DNA of 9,486 bases from Ruminococcaceae bacterium UBA1227. Lineage in GTDB: Bacteria > Bacillota > Clostridia > Oscillospirales > Acutalibacteraceae. The position numbers and the translations under genes are program-made. The notes under the pieces were generated by a model. That model saw nothing but the letters and a program-made list of their open reading frames with translations. It was not told the DNA's origin and did not search any database. The DNA lies in assembly GCA_002309175.1 (NCBI GenBank), contig DBWX01000017.1:1-9486 (forward strand). The letters run 5' to 3'. Shown here one piece after another: positions 1 to 7,287 of this stretch (position 1 is its first letter; the number at the start of each line of letters is the position of its first letter).

Positions 1-1268
1 CCGCAGTCGTCGCAGTACCATGCGGGGATTCTGTGGCCCCACCAGAGCTGACGGGAGATACACCAGTCCTTGATGTTTTCCATCCAGTGGAAATAGATTT
101 TATCGAAGCGGTCGGGAACGAACTTTGTCCTGCCGCTCTTTACGCAGTCGATGGCGGGTTTTGCAAGGGGTTCCATGCGTACGAACCACTGCTTTGAAAC
201 GCGGGGCTCAACAACTGTGCCGCAGCGGTAGCAGGTGCCGACATTGTGCTTCATCGGCTCAACCTTGATGAGGTAACCTTCCTCCTCAAGCTGTTTTACG
301 AGGGCCTTGCGGCACTCGTAGATTTCCATGCCCCTGTACTGCTCCGGTACCAGGTCGTTCATGAATCCGTCGTCAGTCATGACATTTACTATCGGCAGGT
401 CATGACGAAGCCCGACCTCAAAGTCGTTGGGGTCGTGTGCGGGTGTGATTTTAACAACACCCGTTCCGAATTCCGGCTCAACATATTCGTCGGCGACTAT
501 CGGAATCTCCTTATTCATTATCGGCAGGATTACCGTCTTGCCTATGAGATGCTTGTAACGCTCGTCGTCCGGGTGAACGGCTACTGCTGTATCGCCGAAC
601 ATTGTCTCCGGACGGGTTGTGGCGAGTTTTACATCGCCTGAACCGTCGGCCAAGGGATAGCGGAGGTGCCAGAAGGAACCGTCCTTCTCCTCGTACTCAA
701 CCTCGGCGTCCGAGATGGATGTCAGGCAGTGAGGGCACCAGTTGATGATGCGCTCGCCGCGGTAGATGAGATCTTTTTCATAGAGGCGGTTGAAGACTTC
801 GACGACTGCCTTTGAGCAGCCCTCGTCGAGTGTGAAGCGCTCGCGGTCCCAGTCACATGATGAGCCGAGTTTCTTAAGCTGCTCGACTATGCGGCCGCCG
901 TATTGTTTCTTCCAGTCCCAGGCGCGCTCGAGGAAGGCCTCGCGGCCGAGGTCCTGCTTTGTGATGCCCTCAGCTTTAAGGGCCTCAACTATCTTTGCTT
1001 CCGTGGCGATGGACGCGTGGTCCGTGCCGGGGAGCCATAAAGTATCAAAACCCTTCATCCTGTGATAGCGGATGAGGATATCCTGCAGTGTGTTGTCGAG
1101 GGCGTGACCCATGTGAAGCTGGCCGGTGATGTTCGGCGGCGGAATCACGATTGTGTACGGTTTCTTGCTCTCGTCAAGATTTGCATGAAAGTATTTGCCT
1201 TCGAGCCAGGACGCGTATATACGGTCCTCGACCTCGGAGGGGTTGTACTTCGTTGCAAGGTCTTTCAT
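1..1268 (-). CDS. valS: Valyl-tRNA synthetase, N-terminal part (cut by left window edge)
   Basis: Class I aminoacyl-tRNA synthetase that charges tRNA-Val with valine in the cytoplasm and edits misactivated threonine. The 422 visible codons contain, in order: the HIGH-type ATP motif HMGH at residues 52-55 after PPPNITG; the ValRS-typical GTDHASIATE (81-90); a WCPHC pair (177-181); the CP1 editing domain with ATTRPETMFGDTAV (216-229) and GTGVVKITPAHDPNDFEVG (268-286); CYRCG (346-350); and SRQLWWGHRIPAWYCDDC (405-422). The Cys pairs look like zinc ligands of clostridial-type ValRS. The KMSKS loop and anticodon-binding domain lie beyond the left edge. The ATG at 1266-1268 is supported by a GGAGG (complement of 1278-1282) nine bases upstream and by the usual short N-terminal lead before the first motif. 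The gene is divergent from murE-femX. No frameshift or stop is seen. Confidence 0.97.
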   Translation of the reverse strand, partial: MKDLATKYNPSEVEDRIYASWLEGKYFHANLDESKKPYTIVIPPPNITGQLHMGHALDNTLQDILIRYHRMKGFDTLWLPGTDHASIATEAKIVEALKAEGITKQDLGREAFLERAWDWKKQYGGRIVEQLKKLGSSCDWDRERFTLDEGCSKAVVEVFNRLYEKDLIYRGERIINWCPHCLTSISDAEVEYEEKDGSFWHLRYPLADGSGDVKLATTRPETMFGDTAVAVHPDDERYKHLIGKTVILPIMNKEIPIVADEYVEPEFGTGVVKITPAHDPNDFEVGLRHDLPIVNVMTDDGFMNDLVPEQYRGMEIYECRKALVKQLEEEGYLIKVEPMKHNVGTCYRCGTVVEPRVSKQWFVRMEPLAKPAIDCVKSGRTKFVPDRFDKIYFHWMENIKDWCISRQLWWGHRIPAWYCDDC

Positions 1269-1324
1269 CTTGTGTTGCCTCCATATATATAGTTAGTTAA
1301 TTTAATAACATAGTTTATCAATTC

Positions 1325-1353
1325 ATTATATATTTTACCATATGTAAATGCAA
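1325..1353 (-). promoter_or_regulatory. Probable sigma-A promoter of valS
   Basis: Read on the minus strand, TTGCAT (complement of 1348-1353) is followed after exactly 17 bp by a perfect TATAAT (complement of 1325-1330). Transcription would begin near 1318, giving a leader of about 50 bases before the valS start. That leader is AT-rich and too short for a T-box riboswitch, the usual control of valS in many Firmicutes. The -35 is only a half match, so activity may be modest. Confidence 0.7.
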
Positions 1354-1365
1354 GTGGGAGTTGCC

Positions 1366-1394
1366 TTGACATAAGTCGGCGCGGAATCTATAAT
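1366..1394 (+). promoter_or_regulatory. Consensus sigma-A promoter of murE-femX, placed for a leaderless mRNA
   Basis: TTGACA at 1366-1371 and TATAAT at 1389-1394 are both perfect and separated by 17 bp, the ideal sigma-A arrangement. Only seven bases (1395-1401, TTTTTGT) separate the -10 box from the ATG at 1402. Sigma-A transcription usually starts about 7 bases past the -10, preferably at a purine, so the start falls on G1400 or A1402 and the transcript would have no room for a ribosome binding site. None is present: the bases before the ATG are the -10 box itself and a T run. Confidence 0.85.
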
Positions 1395-1401
1395 TTTTTG
1401 T

Positions 1402-4203
1402 ATGAAACTGAAACAGTTATTTGAAAACGTTGAATATGAGCTCATAAACGGCGATGTAAAAGGCATTGACATCAAGGACATCGCCTATGACTCGAGGAAG
1501 GCAAACGAAGGCACTGTTTTCGTCTGCCTTTGCGGCGCGGCGGCTGACGGACACGACTTCGCGGAGAAGGCGTATGAAGGCGGATGCCGCGTTTTTGTCG
1601 TGCAAAAACGCATTAATCTGCCGGATGACGCGACCGTCCTCCTCGTGTCCGACACAAGGGCCGCGCTCGCCCTTATCTCCGACAACTTTTTCGGCCATCC
1701 CTCAAGGGATGTAAAAGTCGTCGGAATCACCGGTACAAAGGGAAAAACGACAACAACATTTATCATAAAAACGCTCCTTGATTCCTGCGGAGTAAAGGCC
1801 GGACTCATAGGCACGACAGGCGCCTCGTGGGGTGACAGGACTGCGTCCACCGTCAACACCACTCCGGAGTCCTACGAGACTCAGAAAATCCTCCGCCGCA
1901 TGGCGGATGACGGGGTTGAGGTCTGCGCCATGGAGGTCTCATCTCTCGGTGTGAAACAGCACCGCGTGGACGGCATGAAATTCTTCTGCGGAGTCTTTAC
2001 GAACATCTCTCCCGACCACATAGGCGGGGCGGAGCATGAGTCGTATGAGGAGTACTATTCATTCAAGAAGAAGTTCTTTGAGATGTGCAGCACTGCAGTG
2101 GGCTGCGCCGATGATGAGAACACCGCTGACATGATAAGTCCGGCCTCCGGAAAGAAGATCCTTTACGGCTTTGACAACAGCGCCGATTTCCGCGGGGAAA
2201 ACTTAAAACCCGTCAGGGAAGAGAAGTATCTCGGAGTTGAGTTTGACCTCATCCGCCGCGGCGAAAACGAGGGCCGTTTCCGCGTCAGTCTGCCCGGCAG
2301 ATTCTCGGTGCAGAATGCTTTGGCGGCGCTCTCCGTGGCCGACCTTCTGGGTATTGACCTGAAGGCCGCCGGAGCGGCCCTTGAGAAGGTCAGCGCGCCG
2401 GGCCGCGCCCAGGTCGCATACATGTCGAAAGACTACGGCATCATCATAGATTATGCCCACAACGGCATCTCCTTAAAGAGCCTTGTGGAGACCATAAAAG
2501 ACTACAATTTCAAGCGCATCATCGCCCTCTTCGGCTCCGTCGGAGACAGGGCTCAGCTGCGCCGTGAGGAACTGGGCCGCACCGCCGCAAAACTCTGTGA
2601 CTATTCGATAATCACAACGGACGATCCCGGCTTTGAGGATCCCGAAAAAATCTGCACTGAGATAGCCGGTTTCCTGACCGACGAAAACCCGGATGCTAAG
2701 TATGAAATTATAATCGACAGACGGGAGGCTGTCCTCCATGCCATGAGCATGCTGCAGGAGGGTGACATACTCCTCCTCTGCGGCAAGGGCCACGAGGTCG
2801 CCCAGAAGATAAAGGGTGAAAAAGTACACTACTCGGAGATAGAGACCGTCCGCGAAGGACTCGGTTTCACCTTCCGTGAAGAGACGGACTTTGAGGCCTT
2901 CGACAGGTTTGTCGAAGACCATAAGGGAGAGTACCAGCAGACGAGCGCCTGGCCTCGGGTAAAGCAGGCCTGGAAACCTTATTTCTACGCGGGTTTCTGC
3001 GGCGACGAGCGCGTGCTCACAGCCCTCGTTTTAGAGCGCAAACTTCCGCTTGCCGGTAAGCTCTGGTACATACCCTGCGGCGCCGTCTGCGACTATAAAG
3101 ATGAAAATCTTCAGAAGGCATTTTCCGATTTTCTGATGACAGAGATGAAGGCACACAAAGCCTTCTGCGTCATCGTCGATCCGCTCATTCCCCTTCGCAT
3201 TGACGGCGAGGAACAGGAGGGCGGAGTCGCCGCTCACAACCTCTTTACAAAACTCGGATACGAGCTCAATACCGACCTCGATTCCTACACCTACAAACAC
3301 CCCGTCCAGACGATGATTCCGCTCAAAGATGACGACGGAAAAATCATCGAGGCGGAGACTATCCTGAAGGGCTGCGAGAAGGGTGTCCGCTACTCCGTCA
3401 GAGTGGGCGCGTCACGCGGACTTTTTGCCAGAAGATACACCTTGGAGGACATAAAAAAAGATCCTCAGATTCTCGAGGATTTTATGTCTGTAATGGGCGA
3501 CACATCTGACAGAAATTCCTTTGTAAACAGGGATGAAAACTACGTCAGAAACCTTGTTGAAACCCTCTCGGATTATACCGATATTTCCCTTGTCTACTAC
3601 GATAAAGCGGTTGACAAGCAGCTCGAAGAAGAGAGACTCTTAAGACGCGAAGAGGCTTTAAAGGAACTTGTGAACGCGCCCGAGAAAAAGGTGCGCGGAC
3701 TTCACGAGGAGATAGACATAATCGAGAAAAATTCCGCAAGTTACAAACAGCGCCTTGAGGAGACCTCAGACTATCCGCACAATGCGAAGATAGCTGTTGC
3801 CGGAGGACTCACAATCAGGTACGGCGGCACGGCCTCCTGTGTCTTCGGCGGCACTCTCGACCTCGTCAGGAACAACACGCGTTCAAGTCACTTCCTCAAC
3901 TACTTCAGAATCAAGGAGAGCGTGGCTGAGAACATGGACTTCCACGACCTCGGATATGTGCTCTGCGAAAACCCTAATCCGCCGACCATGGAAAACGGCA
4001 CGCTCGGCCGCATGGAACCGCGTGAAAACTTTAAGGGAATCAGGGATTTCAAGCTCTCTTTCGGAGCGAGATATTATGAGTTCATCGGCGAGTACATACT
4101 TGTCGGAAACCGCTTTAAATACTGGATTTACAAGGAGTTCATGCCCAAGGCCAAGAAGCTTAAAATGCGTTTTGTGAAACTCCTTCGGAAAGCGAAAAAA
4201 TGA
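1402..4203 (+). CDS. murE: MurE-FemX fusion: UDP-MurNAc-tripeptide ligase (probably L-lysine type) joined to a FemABX/MurM-like bridge aminoacyl transferase
   Basis: A 933-residue protein, about twice the length of MurE alone. Residues 1-485 are a complete Mur ligase: N-terminal UDP-binding part (AYDSRK 28-33), P-loop GTKGKTTTT (111-119), TTPES (153-157), MEVSS (177-181), NISPDHIG (201-208), a lysine cluster at 222-224 where the carbamylated Lys sits, DYAHNG (350-355), TTDDPGFEDP (405-414) and GKGHE (461-465). The Arg of the DNPR motif that reads diaminopimelate is replaced by Gly, and DYAHNG plus DDPxxEDP resemble streptococcal L-Lys MurE. Residues 490-933 are FemABX-like (FemA is about 420 residues): YQQTSAW (511-517), LWYIPCGAVCDY (554-565), VDP (592-594), a charged coiled-coil arm about 735-790 where FemA has one, YGGTAS (807-812), and LSFGARYYEFIGEY (885-898). 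The tail 916-933 is strongly basic. Inferred role: adds the third stem residue to UDP-MurNAc-dipeptide, then extends its side chain from aminoacyl-tRNA. No Shine-Dalgarno precedes the ATG. The stop overlaps the next gene by 4 bp. Confidence 0.93.
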   Translation: MKLKQLFENVEYELINGDVKGIDIKDIAYDSRKANEGTVFVCLCGAAADGHDFAEKAYEGGCRVFVVQKRINLPDDATVLLVSDTRAALALISDNFFGHPSRDVKVVGITGTKGKTTTTFIIKTLLDSCGVKAGLIGTTGASWGDRTASTVNTTPESYETQKILRRMADDGVEVCAMEVSSLGVKQHRVDGMKFFCGVFTNISPDHIGGAEHESYEEYYSFKKKFFEMCSTAVGCADDENTADMISPASGKKILYGFDNSADFRGENLKPVREEKYLGVEFDLIRRGENEGRFRVSLPGRFSVQNALAALSVADLLGIDLKAAGAALEKVSAPGRAQVAYMSKDYGIIIDYAHNGISLKSLVETIKDYNFKRIIALFGSVGDRAQLRREELGRTAAKLCDYSIITTDDPGFEDPEKICTEIAGFLTDENPDAKYEIIIDRREAVLHAMSMLQEGDILLLCGKGHEVAQKIKGEKVHYSEIETVREGLGFTFREETDFEAFDRFVEDHKGEYQQTSAWPRVKQAWKPYFYAGFCGDERVLTALVLERKLPLAGKLWYIPCGAVCDYKDENLQKAFSDFLMTEMKAHKAFCVIVDPLIPLRIDGEEQEGGVAAHNLFTKLGYELNTDLDSYTYKHPVQTMIPLKDDDGKIIEAETILKGCEKGVRYSVRVGASRGLFARRYTLEDIKKDPQILEDFMSVMGDTSDRNSFVNRDENYVRNLVETLSDYTDISLVYYDKAVDKQLEEERLLRREEALKELVNAPEKKVRGLHEEIDIIEKNSASYKQRLEETSDYPHNAKIAVAGGLTIRYGGTASCVFGGTLDLVRNNTRSSHFLNYFRIKESVAENMDFHDLGYVLCENPNPPTMENGTLGRMEPRENFKGIRDFKLSFGARYYEFIGEYILVGNRFKYWIYKEFMPKAKKLKMRFVKLLRKAKK

Positions 4204-5111
4204 GAACACTTGAGTACGTGATTCCAAGTGAATATGAAGGAAAGAAAGTCCTGTATTTTCTCAAGGGAAAAGCAGGGCTTTCCTCACGTATGATAAGAAG
4301 TCTGAAACTTGCCGAAAACGGCTTTATGCTAAACGGCGAACACACCAGGACGGTTGACTTTCTGCACGAGGGTGACAGGCTTGAGATTAACATACCGGAT
4401 GACGATATGGATGAGGGCCTCACCGAGTATGACGGCGAGGATTTCGGCGACCTTGAAATCCTCTACGAGGACGACGATATCATCGTCGTAAATAAGCCGC
4501 CGATGCTCGCCGTTCACCCGACCCACAACCACCAGGGTGACACCCTGGCAAACCTCATCGCTGCGTACTTGAAGAGCAAGGGCAGGAAGGCGAAATTCCG
4601 TGCCGTGGGGCGTCTTGACAAGGGTACGTCCGGCATCGTTGTCTGCGCTCTCAATGCCTTTGCCGCGTACCGTCTTGCCGGTAATATCGACAAGACATAT
4701 TTCGCCATAGCCGAAGGTATCTGCAGTGAGGGCGGCAGTATTGAGGCGCCCATCTTCCGCCCCGATCCGATAAAGTCGGTGCGGACAGTCGATGAGCGCG
4801 GTGACTTTGCCCTCACGCACTACGAGGTCCTTGCGAGCGGCACTCTGCCGGACGGCACCGAAGCCTCGTACCTCAAGGTCACTCTGGAGACCGGCCGCAC
4901 GCATCAGATAAGGGTCCATTTCGCTCATCTTAAAATGCCGCTGCTGGGGGACACCATGTACGGAAAACCGCGCAGCGATATATGCCGCCAGGCCCTTCAC
5001 TGCGGGCATGCGGAATTGTTACAACCATTTACAAATTGTAAGATTATCCTGGATGCACCTCTGCCACAAGATATGCAGGAAATTATATGCAATATATACA
5101 AAGATTATTAA
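4200..5111 (+). CDS. RluA/RluD-family pseudouridine synthase
   Basis: Converts uridine to pseudouridine in structured RNA, most often 23S rRNA. The 303 residues show an S4-like RNA-binding region (about 12-66, with SSRMIRSLK and the turn LHEGDRLEI), then the catalytic domain: ILYEDDDIIVVNKP (87-100), the family signature GRLDKGTSG (137-145) with catalytic Asp140, KTYFAIAEG (165-173), GRTHQIRVH (232-240) and LLGDTMYG (248-255). Length and order are standard for RluA/RluD. The target uridine cannot be read from the sequence, so no symbol is given. The ATG at 4200 overlaps the preceding TGA (ATGA), which implies translational coupling to the MurE-FemX gene. The last thirty or so codons (from about 5010) are clearly more AT-rich than the rest, running into the AT-rich gap before murA. 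Confidence 0.95.
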   Translation: MRTLEYVIPSEYEGKKVLYFLKGKAGLSSRMIRSLKLAENGFMLNGEHTRTVDFLHEGDRLEINIPDDDMDEGLTEYDGEDFGDLEILYEDDDIIVVNKPPMLAVHPTHNHQGDTLANLIAAYLKSKGRKAKFRAVGRLDKGTSGIVVCALNAFAAYRLAGNIDKTYFAIAEGICSEGGSIEAPIFRPDPIKSVRTVDERGDFALTHYEVLASGTLPDGTEASYLKVTLETGRTHQIRVHFAHLKMPLLGDTMYGKPRSDICRQALHCGHAELLQPFTNCKIILDAPLPQDMQEIICNIYKDY

Positions 5112-5119
5112 TTTTTATA

Positions 5120-5159
5120 AATATACTTTAATTTTATGTTTTTGTGTGGTAATATACTT
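5120..5159 (+). repeat. 9-bp direct repeat AATATACTT in the murA upstream region
   Basis: AATATACTT occurs at 5120-5128 and again at 5151-5159, start to start 31 bp apart, or about three helical turns. The second copy overlaps the proposed -10 of murA. The surrounding sequence is very AT-rich, so chance is a real possibility. Seen directly; a regulatory role is only a guess. Confidence 0.4.
5147..5155 (+). promoter_or_regulatory. Possible extended -10 promoter for murA-walJ-rlmH
   Basis: The gap between the rluA-family stop (5111) and murA (5201) holds TG-G-TAATAT, an extended -10 (TG at 5147-5148, -10 box 5150-5155). The matching -35 position (5127-5132, TTTAAT) is weak. A start near 5162 would give a 39-base leader with a good ribosome binding site. 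No hairpin terminator is seen in the gap, so readthrough from the upstream operon also seems possible. Confidence 0.4.
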
Positions 5160-5186
5160 GTAACTGATTTGTAATAAATTTTAATT

Positions 5187-5192
5187 GAGGTG
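5187..5192 (+). promoter_or_regulatory. Ribosome binding site that fixes the TTG start of murA
   Basis: GAGGTG at 5187-5192 lies eight bases before TTG at 5201. No in-frame ATG or GTG is near the expected MurA N-terminus, and the encoded MEKFVINGG matches how MurA proteins begin, so the TTG is taken as the true start. Confidence 0.8.
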
Positions 5193-5200
5193 TTAACCAC

Positions 5201-6499
5201 TTGGAGAAGTTTGTTATCAATGGGGGAAACAAGCTCTACGGTGAAGTTGATATAAGCGGCGCCAAAAACTCCGCAGTTGCTATCCTTCCGGCAACGTTGC
5301 TCGCTCAGGGTGTATGTCGTATAGAAAACATCCCCAACATAAGCGATGTAACCGTTATGCTTAAAATAATCAAAAACATGGGTGCAAAAGTTAAACTTGT
5401 TAACGAGTGCACCTATGAGATAGATACACGTACGGTACAGTCTTTCACGGTTCCCTACGAACTTACCCGTCATCTCCGCGCATCCTATTACTTCATAGGT
5501 GCGCTTCTCGGTCGTTGCAACTCCGCAAGAGTTGCCATGCCGGGCGGCTGTAACTTCGGCGGTGTCCGTCCGATAGACCAGCACCTTAAAGGCTTTGAGG
5601 CCCTCGGCGCAACCGTAACCATGGAAGAGAATGCCATTGTAAATACATCGGCAGACCAGCTCACGGGCAACTCCATCTACATGGACGTCGTCTCCGTCGG
5701 CGCCACCATCAACATCATGCTCGCAGCCGTCAAGGCACGCGGTCTCACGGTCATTGAAAACGCCGCGAAAGAGCCGCACATAGTTGACCTTGCAAACTTC
5801 CTGAACTCAATGGGCGCAGACATCCGCGGAGCAGGTACCGACGTCATCAAGATTCGCGGCGTATCCTTCCTCCATGGCTGTGACTATTCGATTATTCCCG
5901 ACCAGATTGAGGCCGGAACATATATGACCGCTGTTGCCGCAGCAGGCGGAGACGTGCTTGTTAAAAATGTAGTTCCCAAGCACCTTGAGTCCATCTCGGC
6001 AAAACTTATCGAGGCAGGCGCCGAAGTCATCGAGTATGATGACTCCATCCGTGTCGTCTCAGACGGTCATCTCACAAAGTGCAACATCAAGACGATGCCG
6101 CACCCCGGTTTTCCGACGGACATGCAGCCGCAGTTCGCAGTCGCTCTCTGCTGTGCCACAGGTACGAGCATAATTTCCGAGGGCGTATGGGACAACCGTT
6201 TCAAGTATGTCGATCAGCTCATGCGCATGGGCGCTGAGATTGAAGTAAACGGCAAGGTTGCCGTAATCACGGGTGTTGATCACCTGAATGGTTCACCGGT
6301 CAAGGCCGATGACCTTCGCGCAGGTGCCGCCATGATAATCGCGGGCCTTGTTGCAAAGGGCACAACTGAGATTGAGAACGTTGTCTACATCGACCGCGGC
6401 TACGAATCCGTAGTTGAGAAGTTCAGGGGAATCGGCGCAGACATCGAAAGAGTAAGCTTTGAGGACGAGCCCTCACACGAGGTTCGTACGGCAGGCTAA
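5201..6499 (+). CDS. murA: UDP-N-acetylglucosamine 1-carboxyvinyltransferase (MurA)
   Basis: Transfers enolpyruvate from phosphoenolpyruvate to UDP-GlcNAc, the first committed step of peptidoglycan synthesis, in the cytoplasm. The 432 residues are full length. Seen: the substrate-binding Lys22-Asn23 in SGAKNSAVAILPATLLA; LRASYYFIGALLGR (92-105); the active-site loop MPGGCNFGGVRP with catalytic Cys117 (the residue alkylated by fosfomycin) and Arg123; FPTDMQPQ with Asp307 as the proton-shuttling Asp; and DLRAGAAMIIAG (371-382) with the conserved PEP-contact Arg373. A Cys rather than Asp at the loop predicts a fosfomycin-susceptible type. Starts at TTG. walJ follows after one base, so the two are probably cotranscribed. 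If the genome has a second MurA (MurZ), which common in Firmicutes, this window does not tell which paralogue this is. Confidence 0.97.
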   Translation: MEKFVINGGNKLYGEVDISGAKNSAVAILPATLLAQGVCRIENIPNISDVTVMLKIIKNMGAKVKLVNECTYEIDTRTVQSFTVPYELTRHLRASYYFIGALLGRCNSARVAMPGGCNFGGVRPIDQHLKGFEALGATVTMEENAIVNTSADQLTGNSIYMDVVSVGATINIMLAAVKARGLTVIENAAKEPHIVDLANFLNSMGADIRGAGTDVIKIRGVSFLHGCDYSIIPDQIEAGTYMTAVAAAGGDVLVKNVVPKHLESISAKLIEAGAEVIEYDDSIRVVSDGHLTKCNIKTMPHPGFPTDMQPQFAVALCCATGTSIISEGVWDNRFKYVDQLMRMGAEIEVNGKVAVITGVDHLNGSPVKADDLRAGAAMIIAGLVAKGTTEIENVVYIDRGYESVVEKFRGIGADIERVSFEDEPSHEVRTAG

Positions 6500-6500
6500 G

Positions 6501-7286
6501 ATGTATAAATTCTGCTCTCTCTTTTCCGGCAGTTCCGGAAACGCGACGTACATAGGTACGGAGCATGAAGGCATCCTCATAGATGCCGGCAAAAACTGCA
6601 AAACGATAGTAAACGCTTTGGCTGCAATAGGTATTGAACCTACTGCGGTCAAAGCTCTTTTCATTACGCACGAGCACGGCGACCACTGCCAGGGAATGCG
6701 CGTATTCTGCAATAAGTATAAGATACCCGTGTACTCGAGCGAACCCACTCTTCAGATCCTTGATGAGGCCGGTCACTTAAACGGTGACTTCCCCGTATTC
6801 GCCATCTCGGACTATGCCGACATAGGCAGTTTTCATATTGAGTCACACAAGACCTCGCACGATGTAATCGACTCCCACTGCTACAGCGTCCTGCTTCCGA
6901 ACCTCGACAAGGTCTCGGTCGTCACGGACACGGGCATAGTAACCGAAGAGACAATGGACGGAGTCAGAGGCTCGAAAGCAATACTGCTCGAGTCCAATCA
7001 CGACGTAGGTATGCTCTCCAACGGCCCCTACCCGTATCCGCTCAAGCGCAGGATTCTGGGCGACTTCGGCCATCTGAGCAATGACGCCTCGGCCGAGACC
7101 TCGGCTGAGCTTTTAAAAACCGGTACCGAGCACATTGTTCTCGCGCATTTAAGTCTCGAGAACAATTTCCCGGAACTCGCGTACAACACGACCCTCTCGC
7201 GACTCATGCTCGAGGGCGCCACCCTCGGCACCGACTTCACACTCGAAGTCGCAAACAGGGACGAGCCGACAATTCTGGAGGTGTGA
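6501..7286 (+). CDS. walJ: WalJ/YycJ/VicX-like metallo-beta-lactamase-fold hydrolase
   Basis: A metal-dependent hydrolase of the metallo-beta-lactamase fold. YycJ/WalJ/VicX proteins are accessory members of the WalRK (YycFG) cell-wall regulon in other Firmicutes; nuclease activity has been proposed for the family. From the ATG at 6501 it is 261 residues, close to the family length. Seen: FCSLFSGSSGNATYIG (4-19), typical of YycJ; the metal motif THEHGDH (56-62); DTG at about 137; LESNHD further on; GHLSND; and LAHLSLENN near the end. A longer reading from ATG 6459 would add 14 residues overlapping murA; it is rejected because the YycJ consensus begins at MYKFCSLFSG. The Shine-Dalgarno is weak (GCAGG about five bases upstream), so translation probably depends on coupling to murA. 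No walRK genes are adjacent here. Confidence 0.9.
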   Translation: MYKFCSLFSGSSGNATYIGTEHEGILIDAGKNCKTIVNALAAIGIEPTAVKALFITHEHGDHCQGMRVFCNKYKIPVYSSEPTLQILDEAGHLNGDFPVFAISDYADIGSFHIESHKTSHDVIDSHCYSVLLPNLDKVSVVTDTGIVTEETMDGVRGSKAILLESNHDVGMLSNGPYPYPLKRRILGDFGHLSNDASAETSAELLKTGTEHIVLAHLSLENNFPELAYNTTLSRLMLEGATLGTDFTLEVANRDEPTILEV

Positions 7287-7287
7287 A

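Noticed and set aside
246..1292. Plus-strand frames opposite valS
   Set aside because: The minus strand encodes an unmistakable valyl-tRNA synthetase throughout, so these are shadows.
4329..5009. A 226-codon minus-strand frame opposite the RluA-family gene
   Set aside because: The + strand frame has complete family motifs including the catalytic Asp; the reverse frame has none and is a codon-bias shadow.
5108..5779. A 223-codon minus-strand frame opposite the start of murA
   Set aside because: It runs through the murA promoter region, shows no recognisable motif, and lies opposite strongly conserved MurA sequence.
6459..6500. A 14-residue N-terminal extension of walJ from ATG 6459
   Set aside because: It overlaps the end of murA, has no ribosome binding site, and the conserved family N-terminus begins at the ATG at 6501.
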